NCBI GenBank assembly: GCA_021299615.1
Contig: JAJTHC010000255.1
Location: 1 to 8,325, forward strand
Source of the DNA: Vampirovibrionales bacterium
GTDB taxonomy: Bacteria; Cyanobacteriota; Vampirovibrionia; Vampirovibrionales; JAJTHC01
Length of the DNA stretch: 8,325 nt
Direction of reading: 5' to 3'
Of the stretch, positions 1-6,698 are shown in pieces; the stretch's first letter is position 1; the number at the start of each line of letters is the position of its first letter. The position numbers were made by a program, and so were the translations under genes. The notes under the pieces are model-generated. The model had not been told where the DNA came from. It saw only the letters and a program-made list of their open reading frames with translations, and did no database searches.

Positions 1-72
1 ACTTTGGGTCATTTCTTCAAGGAATCGGTGTTGGGGGCAGGCATCTTGGAGCAGGTAGTCGGCGAAGTGCAT
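1..72 (-). CDS. 5' end of an unidentified gene, cut by the window edge
   Basis: The minus strand opens with ATG at 72-70 and stays open for 24 codons to the edge, reading MHFADYLLQDACPQHRFLEE and a few more residues. A GAGGA Shine-Dalgarno site sits about 7 bases before the ATG, so the start is well supported. It lies 29 bases after the stop of the AlbA_2 gene on the same strand and could be co-transcribed with it. Only 24 residues are visible. The pattern of a histidine then phenylalanine a little after an amphipathic opening helix vaguely recalls TenA/heme-oxygenase-like proteins, but this is too short to assign a function. Confidence 0.6.
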   Translation of the reverse strand, partial: MHFADYLLQDACPQHRFLEEMTQS

Positions 73-101
73 AAGAACGTCCTCAAAACAATGTTATGCT
101 C

Positions 102-578
102 TTATTTTACCAAAAACAACCGACTTTCTCTGTACCTTCGTAATGCTTCTTTAGCTGGGAACTCTTTTAAATTTTTTGTTGTACTTCCTATACGAATATA
201 ACGTGTTGTTTTAAAGCTAAGGGGTTGATGTAGTTGAACTTGTATTTCTAAAACCACTAGTTTTTTATTTTGGTGTTCAAACTCTTGAAACTCAAACTGA
301 ATCTTTGGCTGAAGTAATTTATGCAGCCAATTTTCTAAGGGTTCGTTACCTTCTTTTTCAGTTTTAGGATTAAAATTAGTACCTACGATAGTTCTAGTTT
401 CATCCTCTACACCCCAAACAATAAATGCAACAGGCTGTTTTTGTAAACACGCACTATTTACTAAAGCTGAGATATTTTCACCAATTTTTTCTTTGTCTGT
501 ATTCTTCTGTTTGTATTCAATCCATTCACTTTCAGGATTTTTTTGAATCATGTCGATCAACGTTTCGTAAGCAATCAT
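102..578 (-). CDS. Short Schlafen AlbA_2 domain protein, probably lacking the usual C-terminal part
   Basis: The 158-residue product is almost entirely one Schlafen-type AlbA_2 domain. Seen are the ESEWIEYK entry motif at residues 16-23, a GENISALVNSAC helix at 33-44, a VWGVEDETRTIVG strand-turn at 54-66, a LENWLHKLL helix at 81-89, and the YIRIGS strand at 127-132. Known relatives usually continue after this point with an LW-type motif, a linker and further domains, reaching several hundred residues. Here the reading frame stops 20-odd residues after YIRIGS, so it may be a truncated copy or a natural single-domain form. ATG at 578 is chosen over TTG at 584 because AAAGGG lies 6 bases upstream of it. 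The gene is clearly AT-richer than hemY upstream (several 60-base lines are about 30-35% GC by eye), suggesting later acquisition. In this family the domain is linked to nucleic-acid-associated and defence or regulatory roles. The exact role here is unknown. Confidence 0.8.
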   Translation of the reverse strand: MIAYETLIDMIQKNPESEWIEYKQKNTDKEKIGENISALVNSACLQKQPVAFIVWGVEDETRTIVGTNFNPKTEKEGNEPLENWLHKLLQPKIQFEFQEFEHQNKKLVVLEIQVQLHQPLSFKTTRYIRIGSTTKNLKEFPAKEALRRYRESRLFLVK

Positions 579-615
579 GTTCAACCCTTTCGTAGAGTCT
601 CTTGTAAGTCAGCTT

Positions 616-2142
616 TTAGGCATTATGAATAGCCGTTTTAAGGATTTCTTCCACAGCCGTTTGAGCCGAAATCACGCATTTGTTTAGGTTGATGCCCCCC
701 ACATAATTGCCTGTGATCTGCAAACGTCCCCCAAACGAGGCATTTAAAGCCCCCTGTACCGTATCAATCTTGGCTTTATGACCCACATGATACTGCGGAA
801 TCCCACGCATATACGGATACACTACATTCAACACAGGCTTGGCTTTTGGGTTCAGTTGAAGCATCCACTGGCTTTGCTGGCTGGCTTCTCGCATACAACG
901 ACCGTCGTCCCACAGCTTCACTTCAGGATGCAAGGCTCCGCCGAAAAAATGGCTCAAAAGCAAGTGCCCCTTGGGGCAACGCTCGGGGAATAGCGATGAC
1001 GTCCACAAACTACCCAGCCATGCCTGCTGAAAGGGATTGTCCTTTTCTAAGGCTCGCAGGGTGCCAAAACCCCGACGACGTTTGGTGACGTCCTTTAAGG
1101 CAAAGGCTTGATACACCACATGAATCGGAGCATACTCAATCTGCCCCAAGCTTCTTGCTGGTTCAGGAGCGATCTCATCAAGAATATCCGCCGTCGCATA
1201 AGCAGGCGTTGCAAGGATAATCGCATCGGCTTCGAGTTTCACCCCATTGCTGAGCCGAATCCGCCATGCTCTGCCATGTTCAGGATCACCATTATAGGTC
1301 AACTGTTCAACACGACTTTTAGGTCGTATTGCATCATACCCAATCAGGCTCGCCAAGCGTTCCACCAATGATTCCATGCCATCGGGGAAATTAAGCAAGG
1401 CATGTTTATTTTTCTGCATACTGGCTTTGGTTTTTAATTTGGGACGTTTTTTCTTGTGAAACAAAGCATGCAAGGCTCCTTTCACAATCGAACCATGAGC
1501 CTGTTCCCATTCCACAAGGGTGGGAAAGACGCTTTGAGCCGAAAGTTTGGCGGTATCCCCAGCGTAAACGCCTGTTAAAAAGGGTTGCACCAAACGTTGA
1601 TGCACCTGCTTACCCAAGCGACGGCACACAAAAGCTTCCACCGTTTCTTCTTCTCCGTGATACGGAGCAATCCATGGTTCTTGGAACAATCTTAGTTTGG
1701 CGGAAAGGCTCAATAAGGGCGACAAAAAAAAGCTCACAGGATCCATCGGCACTTTGACCAAAGAAGTCCCTAGGGTGATGTATCGATATTTTGCCAATGG
1801 CGACGCTGCAAGGGGGCGTAATTTAATCTCTTCCAGCAATTGCATCAGTTCACGAGACGAAGACGGAAAACTATTCGGTCCTGCTTCGGTGGTGAAGTCT
1901 CCCCATACATGGGTCATAATGTTGCCTCCCAGCCGTTCACCTGCTTCAAGCAAGGTTACAGAAACGCCTGCTTTGGTGAGGCGATACGCTGAAACCAACC
2001 CACAAAGTCCACTCCCCACGACAACCACATGGGCATCTTTCGGGGGCGTGGCGTGATGAAACACCTGTTGCGGGCTTGGATGCAAGGGTTTTGCGGTATC
2101 TTTCAGTGTGTGAGGCGTCGTGCTGGTGGCATCGTGGGGCAT
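616..2142 (-). CDS. hemY: HemY-type protoporphyrinogen/coproporphyrinogen oxidase (FAD)
   Basis: The 508-residue flavoprotein belongs to the oxygen-dependent porphyrinogen oxidase family, which oxidises protoporphyrinogen IX (or coproporphyrinogen III in the Gram-positive route) late in heme synthesis. The Rossmann FAD motif is GSGLCG at residues 43-48. The ribose-binding acidic residue is E66 in LLEAGERLGGN, followed by the family segment EAGPNSF at 86-92. The C-terminal FAD-contact region reads ITGNYVGGINLNKCVISAQT, matching the family's GNY..G.....C pattern. The start at 2142 has AGGAG 6 bases upstream. It leaves about 37 residues rich in H, P and T before the first FAD strand, which most relatives lack. 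The next gene (AlbA_2) begins only 37 bases downstream on the same strand, with no obvious terminator between. The family is confident. Which porphyrinogen is the substrate cannot be told from sequence alone. Confidence 0.92.
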   Translation of the reverse strand: MPHDATSTTPHTLKDTAKPLHPSPQQVFHHATPPKDAHVVVVGSGLCGLVSAYRLTKAGVSVTLLEAGERLGGNIMTHVWGDFTTEAGPNSFPSSSRELMQLLEEIKLRPLAASPLAKYRYITLGTSLVKVPMDPVSFFLSPLLSLSAKLRLFQEPWIAPYHGEEETVEAFVCRRLGKQVHQRLVQPFLTGVYAGDTAKLSAQSVFPTLVEWEQAHGSIVKGALHALFHKKKRPKLKTKASMQKNKHALLNFPDGMESLVERLASLIGYDAIRPKSRVEQLTYNGDPEHGRAWRIRLSNGVKLEADAIILATPAYATADILDEIAPEPARSLGQIEYAPIHVVYQAFALKDVTKRRRGFGTLRALEKDNPFQQAWLGSLWTSSLFPERCPKGHLLLSHFFGGALHPEVKLWDDGRCMREASQQSQWMLQLNPKAKPVLNVVYPYMRGIPQYHVGHKAKIDTVQGALNASFGGRLQITGNYVGGINLNKCVISAQTAVEEILKTAIHNA

Positions 2143-2171
2143 GGAAATCTCCTAGAAGCTTGTTTGTAATG

Positions 2172-2199
2172 AAAGTACCATAAAAAAAGCTGAACTCAA
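2172..2199 (-). promoter_or_regulatory. Candidate sigma-70 promoter for hemY
   Basis: On the minus strand TTGAGT (2199-2194) is followed after 16 bases by TACTTT (2177-2172), preceded by TGG as an extended -10. Both boxes match the consensus only partly. The spacing and the distance of roughly 30 bases to the start codon are reasonable. The -35 box abuts one arm of the inverted repeat at 2200-2210. Confidence 0.3.
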
Positions 2200-2275
2200 A
2201 TAGTGTTTTATAGCCCTGTGTGAGCTTTTCTATTGACACTTTACCTTATTTACGAAAAACTCTTTAAAACACTAT
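2200..2275. repeat. 11-bp inverted repeat upstream of hemY, possible decayed repeat element
   Basis: The arms atagtgtttta (2200-2210) and taaaacactat (2265-2275) are exact reverse complements separated by 54 bases. Read inward from the right, the end is ctatagtgtt, a 10-mer that also opens the element after miaB (5836-5845). The inner stretches, tatagcc...ttttctat on the left and aaaactctttaaaac...ctata on the right, loosely resemble the ends of the element at 4196-4343. It is therefore perhaps a small or decayed relative. The resemblance is weak and the central blocks shared by the other two copies are absent. Confidence 0.35.
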
Positions 2276-2336
2276 AGGTTGCTTTTTTTAGGCGGATTCA
2301 AGTAAAGCCCCTTTCGCAGAGTCTTCCTATGCCACC

Positions 2337-2366
2337 AAAAAAAAGGCCTGGTCTGTTTAGACCAAG
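2337..2366 (-). terminator. Intrinsic terminator of the TPR gene
   Basis: On the minus strand CTTGGTCT (2366-2359) pairs with AGACCAGG (2354-2347) across a 4-base loop, with one G-T wobble. Two bases later follows a run of eight T (2344-2337). This is a textbook hairpin and U-tract about 50 bases after the stop codon of the TPR gene, and it separates that unit from hemY. Confidence 0.85.
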
Positions 2367-2417
2367 CGACTCTCTCTCTCTTAATAGGTAAACAAAAAGG
2401 TGGGTTTATTCGTAAAT

Positions 2418-4055
2418 CTACATTTCGTTGAACAAGCGTTCTAAGTACTGGTTAATCTCTTCAGTATCGAGTTCTTGTGTCATTAAATTACTGGCTTTGG
2501 CACAGGTAAAGGCTAAAGCGGCTTCAGTAAACTGTTCTTGTTGGGAAAGCAGGCGTCCACGATTGAAGTGAGCCATCGCATAATGCGGATTCTGTGCCAC
2601 CGCTTCTTGAAAGTGATGCAAGGCTTTGGCTTCGTGATTTAGATCGTCAAAGTAAATGCAACCTAAGTTATTGTGGGCCACTGCATTGTCAGGATCCAGC
2701 AACAAGGCTTGCTTGTAGTAGTAAACTGCCTGTTGCAAGGCTTTGGCTTGCCAAGCCGTGTACGCCAAGTTCACCACACATTGGGGATTCTTCGCCCCTT
2801 CGTTGGTAAACGCCAGTTGGCATAATGCCATGGCTAAATCATGCTGTTCTAAGGTATTGGCAAGCTTAGCGAGATGGCTCAACGTTGCTGGGGTCATCAT
2901 GTGTTCTTGTTCGATTTTTAAAAGCAAAGCGATTTCTGCACTCAATAAAGCCCCATATTCTTCGTACTTAAATTGAGACGAACCTTCAATGAACAATGGA
3001 CTTTCTAAGAAGCTGGCAATCACAAAGGCGATTTTACGCTTGCTTTCCTTCTTTTGAGCATACACATAAGCGAGCAAATACCGTTCGATCGCCGCAAAGG
3101 CATTGCCATCTTCGGCATAGGTCAAGCCGAGTTCGAGTTGAGCCATCGACAAAGACGGCATGAGGGTCACCGTTCGCTCAAGGGCATGGCGAGCCTTTTC
3201 GTGGACTTCTAGCATACCGTACACATGCGAAAGCTCATACCACAACAAGGGTTGAGACGGCAAACGACGGATGGCACGCTTCAGACGAACCAAAGCAGAC
3301 GACCATTCTAAGTGGCTGACTTCCAGCTGAGCAGCATGGATCACAATACTGCTTAAGTACACCGATTTTTGAATTTTTGAACATTGTGCCAAGATTTGAG
3401 ACACAGGGGCTTTCAAGCTTTCACTGGCAAAAAGCTGTAAGATCGCCAACGAACTTTGCAAGCATTTCCAAAACCCTTGAGGGGTAGAATGCGTCATTAA
3501 ATTGCTTAAGTGGGCAAGGGTCAAGACGTTTTTCTTCCATGTCAATTGAAGGGAATCCAACCCTAAGTAGGGGGAACCTTCTTCATAGACCAAGCGTTGC
3601 AAGTTTTGGTGATGCTGTTCTAAATGATGAAAGCGTTTAGGGATTTTGGCGTGTTCCAAATGCCCTTGAGCAATACTATAATGCCCCGCCAGTGTGTGGA
3701 TATGAGCCAAGCTTAATTGCACCACCCAATCCAACGAAATGGATTGCGATGTGTGGGTGTCTTCTTTTAGATTCAGGGCTTGGTACGCATGATGTTGCCC
3801 CTTGAGCGTTTCACCGTTCAAGGTGAAATACAGGGACAAGACGGCGTCCTGCTGCCAAGTGCCGTACCACTGTTCGTTAATTTGGCTTAAGATATTTTGA
3901 GCAAACTCGTGTTTGGGGTGTAATTCCCATTGAGACACTAGCCCGTCCAAGTGATTAAGCAGGGCTTCAAGCAAGTGAATCTGCGGTTCGCAAACAGGGG
4001 TACTGGGTTGAAGAAAGAGTTGTTCAAGCTGGTGGACGTTCATGGATTGTGACAT
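2418..4055 (-). CDS. TPR-repeat protein of unknown role
   Basis: The product is about 545 residues, helical throughout and without an evident signal peptide or membrane segment, so probably cytosolic. Tetratricopeptide repeats are clearest in the last 150 residues. NLAYTAWQAKALQQAVYYYK, LLLDPDNAVAHNNLGCIYFD and the AVAQNPHYAMAHFNRGRLLS helix pair are near-consensus repeats ending in P at the usual place. A second cluster lies in the middle (LLWYELSHVYGMLEVHEKAR, then AQLELGLTYAEDGNAFAAIE). The first 250 residues are leucine-, glutamine- and histidine-rich helices without recognisable repeats. Such scaffolds bind other proteins, so no enzymatic role can be given. The frame is open from ATG 4082, but ATG 4055 is preferred because GGAGG (4070-4066) sits 10 bases before it and nothing comparable precedes 4082. 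The gene is transcribed divergently from miaB and ends at a strong terminator, so it looks monocistronic. Confidence 0.85.
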   Translation of the reverse strand: MSQSMNVHQLEQLFLQPSTPVCEPQIHLLEALLNHLDGLVSQWELHPKHEFAQNILSQINEQWYGTWQQDAVLSLYFTLNGETLKGQHHAYQALNLKEDTHTSQSISLDWVVQLSLAHIHTLAGHYSIAQGHLEHAKIPKRFHHLEQHHQNLQRLVYEEGSPYLGLDSLQLTWKKNVLTLAHLSNLMTHSTPQGFWKCLQSSLAILQLFASESLKAPVSQILAQCSKIQKSVYLSSIVIHAAQLEVSHLEWSSALVRLKRAIRRLPSQPLLWYELSHVYGMLEVHEKARHALERTVTLMPSLSMAQLELGLTYAEDGNAFAAIERYLLAYVYAQKKESKRKIAFVIASFLESPLFIEGSSQFKYEEYGALLSAEIALLLKIEQEHMMTPATLSHLAKLANTLEQHDLAMALCQLAFTNEGAKNPQCVVNLAYTAWQAKALQQAVYYYKQALLLDPDNAVAHNNLGCIYFDDLNHEAKALHHFQEAVAQNPHYAMAHFNRGRLLSQQEQFTEAALAFTCAKASNLMTQELDTEEINQYLERLFNEM

Positions 4056-4195
4056 CGACAAGGAGCCTCCATTAAAGGGCATGCCACGCTTGCCCTAACC
4101 TTGGGCGGTGGTGGATGCCTCCTACAAATGGTGTATCGAACAGGATCATCTTTTTCTGCAAGGGGTGTTACATTCTGTTACGGATCTTATACCAT

Positions 4196-4343
4196 ATATA
4201 GCCATTTTAGAGTTTTCTATACAATATCTCTTCGTTGTAGCTACGATTCTCGATGTGCTTATGGTCGTCTTTGTACAATCACCCATCTGTGAGTCTAGGC
4301 TCCTAGAATAGCCTAAGTACAGAAAACTCTAAAATGGCTATAT
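4196..4343 (-). mobile_element. MITE-like element, copy 1, with 27-bp terminal inverted repeats
   Basis: The ends 4196-4222 and 4317-4343 are reverse complements at 26 of 27 positions, the outer 23 perfectly (outer sequence begins atatagccattttagagttt). The interior is about 94 bp and holds no gene. Three interior blocks (4294-4314, 4260-4277 and 4227-4248) recur in the same order and nearly the same spacing, in opposite orientation, at 5866-5954. Short non-coding DNA with strong terminal repeats and more than one copy fits a miniature inverted-repeat transposable element mobilised by a transposase elsewhere. The ends starting with TATA hint at a TA-targeting IS630/Tc1-mariner type, which is inference. 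Orientation here is set relative to copy 2. Confidence 0.7.
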
Positions 4344-4400
4344 GACTATTTCGTCCAATACCATCCCCCCATAAAATAAACATTTTAGCCTTGCCCTTCT

Positions 4401-4429
4401 TTGATTCGATACCATGTTCGTGATAGATT
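4401..4429 (+). promoter_or_regulatory. Candidate sigma-70 promoter for miaB
   Basis: TTGATT (4401-4406) is followed after exactly 17 bases by TAGATT (4424-4429), with TGA just before it giving an extended -10 (TGn). Each box matches 4 of 6 consensus bases. Transcription would begin near 4436, about 30 bases before the miaB ATG and downstream of the repeat element. Confidence 0.45.
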
Positions 4430-4465
4430 AAAAGCATCTTACAAAACACGTTGGATGCCCCCTCT

Positions 4466-5830
4466 ATGACACGCACGGTTTTTATTGAAACACAAGGTTG
4501 CCAAATGAATGAAGCCGATAGCGAATTGATGCTCGGCTTGCTGGCTCGTGAAGGCTTTGCCCCTACGCCTGACCCGAATGTGGCAGATTTACTCATTCTA
4601 AACACCTGTCAAATTCGTGAAATGGCAAGCGACAAAGCCTTTAGCCAACTTGGACGCTGGGGCAAGCTCAAAAAACAACGCCCCGAAGTCAAAATCGCCA
4701 TGGCAGGATGCGTCGCCCAACAAGTCGGCAACACCGTGTTTGAGCGTATGCCTTATGTAGACATGGTCTACGGCACGCAGAACATTCACGATTTACCTCG
4801 TTTGGTTCGCCAAGTCTTCGATGAAAACGATCACCACGTCATCGCACTTGACAAACAAAAAGAAGCGTCCACCTTCGACTATTTTGAAGATGTCACGCAA
4901 GTCCGCCAAAACCGAGGAACATCGGCTTGGGTCACCATTATTGAAGGATGTAACTACTTCTGTACCTATTGCGTGGTGCCTTACACGAGGGGTCGCCAAA
5001 TTAGCCGTAAACCGCAAAGCATTTTGGATGAAGTCAAACGCCTTGCGGAAGGGGGCGTTAAAGAAGTGACGCTCTTGGGGCAAACGGTGGATGCGTACGG
5101 GCAGGATTTTAATGACTTACGTTATGATTTAGCTGATTTATTCCACGCCGTGCATGCGGTAGATGGCATTGAACGCATCCGCTTTATGACGTCGCATCCG
5201 CTGGATTTAAGCGATCGTATGATTGAGGCGATTGCCGAATTGCCCAAGCTCATGGAGCAGATCCACATCCCCATGCAAAGCGGAGACGATGCCGTGCTGA
5301 AACGCATGAGACGAGGCTACACATCAGATGATTACTACCGCTTGACGGATAAAATCCACGACCGCATCCCGAATGTGGCGATTACAGGCGATTACATTGT
5401 GGGATTTCCTGGTGAATCGGAAGAGGCGTTTTTAAACAGCGTGTACAGCGTGAGTCGAGCAGGTTTGTATTTAGGCAATACAGCGGCGTATTCGGCAAGG
5501 TTGCAAACGCCTGCGGCGATTTGGGAAGAACGTTATGCGGATCAAGCCATCCCACAAAGTGTGAAAGAAGAGCGTTTACAGATCTTGAATGAAGCCATTC
5601 GCAAGCAGGCGATGGCTCATAATACCCCTATGGTGGGGCAGGTGCAAAACGTGTTGGTGGAAGGGCAAAGCAAGCGGAACCCCCAACGCCTTATGGGACG
5701 CAATCGCCAAAACAAGGTGATTAACTTTGACATCCCCGACGGCATCGACCAAGCATCGTTGGTGAACAGCTTGGTCGATGTGCAGGTGACGGAAGCGTAC
5801 CCTTTTTCGCTATTGGCGACTTTGCTTTAA
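4466..5830 (+). CDS. miaB: tRNA-2-methylthio-N6-dimethylallyladenosine synthase MiaB
   Basis: The 454-residue radical-SAM methylthiotransferase adds the methylthio group to i6A37 of tRNAs reading UNN codons. The N-terminal domain carries the three cysteines for the second iron-sulfur cluster: C12 (QGCQMN), C48 (LNTCQIRE) and C82 (AGCVAQQ). The radical-SAM motif CNYFCTYC spans 162-169 and is followed by VVPYTRGRQISR, the MiaB rather than RimO or MtaB form. The C-terminal 65 or so residues (from MVGQVQNVLVEG) form the TRAM RNA-binding domain. The length matches the family. The frame is open from TTG 4451, but ATG 4466 gives the typical MiaB opening and is preferred. Neither start has a strong Shine-Dalgarno site. 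It is divergent from the TPR gene and followed by a repeat element that may stop transcription. Confidence 0.95.
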   Translation: MTRTVFIETQGCQMNEADSELMLGLLAREGFAPTPDPNVADLLILNTCQIREMASDKAFSQLGRWGKLKKQRPEVKIAMAGCVAQQVGNTVFERMPYVDMVYGTQNIHDLPRLVRQVFDENDHHVIALDKQKEASTFDYFEDVTQVRQNRGTSAWVTIIEGCNYFCTYCVVPYTRGRQISRKPQSILDEVKRLAEGGVKEVTLLGQTVDAYGQDFNDLRYDLADLFHAVHAVDGIERIRFMTSHPLDLSDRMIEAIAELPKLMEQIHIPMQSGDDAVLKRMRRGYTSDDYYRLTDKIHDRIPNVAITGDYIVGFPGESEEAFLNSVYSVSRAGLYLGNTAAYSARLQTPAAIWEERYADQAIPQSVKEERLQILNEAIRKQAMAHNTPMVGQVQNVLVEGQSKRNPQRLMGRNRQNKVINFDIPDGIDQASLVNSLVDVQVTEAYPFSLLATLL

Positions 5831-5865
5831 ATTACTATAGTGTTCGATAGATGAAATAGGCTATG

Positions 5866-5893
5866 AGGCTATTCTAGGAGCCTAGATTTTTTT
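5866..5893 (+). terminator. Possible intrinsic terminator after miaB inside copy 2
   Basis: AGGCT (5866-5870) can pair with AGCCT (5879-5883) across 8 bases, followed by AGA and seven T (5887-5893). An alternative 6-bp pairing uses TAGGCT at 5857-5862. The stem is short, so strength is doubtful, but the position 36 bases after the miaB stop is right. The matching hairpin in copy 1 lacks the T run. Confidence 0.4.
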
Positions 5894-5969
5894 GTGCGGG
5901 CGTGTACACAGACGTACATAACAGAACAAAAAAATCGTAGCGACAACGAAGAGACCATAGACCGTTTTA

Positions 5970-5985
5970 TATAGCGGATGCTATA
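5970..5985. repeat. Small perfect hairpin just after the stop of the unknown gene
   Basis: TATAGC (5970-5975) and GCTATA (5980-5985) form a perfect 6-bp stem with a 4-base loop. It begins two bases beyond the stop codon of the minus-strand gene. No U-tract follows on either strand, so it may be the end of the repeat element or a weak 3' stabilising hairpin. Confidence 0.4.
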
Positions 5986-5987
5986 AA

Positions 5988-6698
5988 TTAGCGACGTTTC
6001 GGTGGAAAGTATCGTGCGATTTCACTTTTGCGAAAAGCGACGTACTTGTCTTGCCCTGTGACGAGCGAGTTCTGTTGAACGGTATAGTCTACGCCTAAAT
6101 CCGTTTTCAACAAGCCCTTGGTAATGGCTTTGTCTAAGGTGGCTTCAACCGAAACATCTTTGTCGCTTGAAAAAACGATGCGTAATTCGCTCACTTTAAT
6201 CGCCCCTTCAATCAAATACAAATGATTGCTACGATTTTCCGTGTACTTTTGAGCATAACGCATGACCAAGCGTTCAATTTCTTCGGCTTCAATCAAGCGA
6301 TCAAAGGCGGTTGAACTCAAATTGTAGATTTTAGGATTTTTATACTGAACCGAACTTTTCAAACCTGATTCCGCCAAAACATCCACGTTTAAAATAGCTT
6401 GAAGCTTTAAATCAAGGCTGGCTTTAAAGGAACGGACTTCTTCTTCATTGACATCAGGGAAATCCGAGACGTACACAATATCCGTCACTTGGCTGTCTTT
6501 ACCAAAAATCTCACGAAAATCAATAGCTTTATGAAAAATGGCGTGACGGTTCAAAAGGCTGGGCGGTTTAATGTGGTACAGATCGCCTAAAACGTTGTCG
6601 TCTTGAACGTTTGTGGGGGTGTCTGAAACAGGAAAACCGAGAGGAAAGAAACCCGCAAGGTTGTCAATAGTGGGACGTTCGATTAACTGAGTCGGCAT
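5988..6698 (-). CDS. Unrecognised 236-aa protein; faint layout similarity to bacterial gasdermins
   Basis: The product has no signal peptide, no clear membrane helix, no cysteine and no tryptophan. A proline-rich opening (residues 1-35) leads to GDLYH at 38-42. An alternating beta-like region follows (SFKASLDLKLQAIL, about 90-103), then GLKSSVQYKN (112-121), helix FDRLIEAEEIERLVMRYAQK (132-151), strands HLYLIEGAIKVSELRIVF (159-176) and DVSVEATL (181-188). A last strand pair ends in KYVAFRKSEI, and the tail is basic (PPKRR). This order of strands around one helix, with a Y-I-x-x-x-x-I-K strand and a final aromatic strand, resembles bacterial gasdermin N-domains as remembered. However, the N-terminal cysteine often palmitoylated in those proteins is absent and no protease gene lies beside it. 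The frame is open from 6788, but ATG 6698 has AAGGA 9 bases upstream and starts the compact protein. The gene is divergent from ahcY. Function is open. Confidence 0.75.
   Translation of the reverse strand: MPTQLIERPTIDNLAGFFPLGFPVSDTPTNVQDDNVLGDLYHIKPPSLLNRHAIFHKAIDFREIFGKDSQVTDIVYVSDFPDVNEEEVRSFKASLDLKLQAILNVDVLAESGLKSSVQYKNPKIYNLSSTAFDRLIEAEEIERLVMRYAQKYTENRSNHLYLIEGAIKVSELRIVFSSDKDVSVEATLDKAITKGLLKTDLGVDYTVQQNSLVTGQDKYVAFRKSEIARYFPPKRR

Larger units (their letters stand above)
4056..4465. other. 410-bp intergenic region between divergent TPR gene and miaB
   Basis: This gap holds the leader of the TPR gene (4056 to about 4195), a 148-bp inverted-repeat element (4196-4343) and the leader and probable promoter of miaB (4344-4465). 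The open frames across it are low in coding character and interrupted by the repeat. The minus strand has an AGGAGG at about 4117-4122 with no start codon after it at a usable distance. No tRNA or riboswitch shape was recognised. Confidence 0.6.
5833..5985 (+). mobile_element. Related intergenic element, copy 2, diverged and inverted
   Basis: Three blocks match copy 1 read on the opposite strand: 5866-5886 (21 of 21 identical), 5903-5920 (15 of 18) and 5933-5954 (21 of 22). Gaps between blocks are 16 and 12 bases here against 16 and 11 in copy 1, so this is real homology and not chance. The outer parts differ. The left end reads tactatagtgttc and the right end near 5970-5985 is tatagcggatgctata. 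Only weak terminal complementarity remains, so exact limits are approximate. The element fills the whole gap between the convergent miaB and the unknown gene at 5988. Confidence 0.65.

Noticed and set aside
1..72. Assignment of the left-edge gene to the TenA family
   Set aside because: Only 24 residues are visible and the match is one loose histidine-phenylalanine pattern.
778..2056. Several plus-strand open frames across the hemY gene
   Set aside because: They are antisense to a well-recognised protein, have no ribosome sites and give unlikely compositions, so they are shadows.
2234..2239. TTGACA as a plus-strand -35 box
   Set aside because: No -10 lies at 16-18 bases and no plus-strand gene follows. 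It is probably chance within the repeat.
2370..2381. CT dinucleotide run next to the terminator
   Set aside because: Only about six repeats, between genes, with no sign of a phase-variable frame.
4101..4311. Small plus-strand open frames in the TPR-miaB gap
   Set aside because: They run through the inverted-repeat element, lack convincing ribosome sites and resemble no protein.
4451..4465. TTG at 4451 as the start of miaB
   Set aside because: It has no ribosome site and adds five residues before the typical MiaB opening, so ATG 4466 is preferred.
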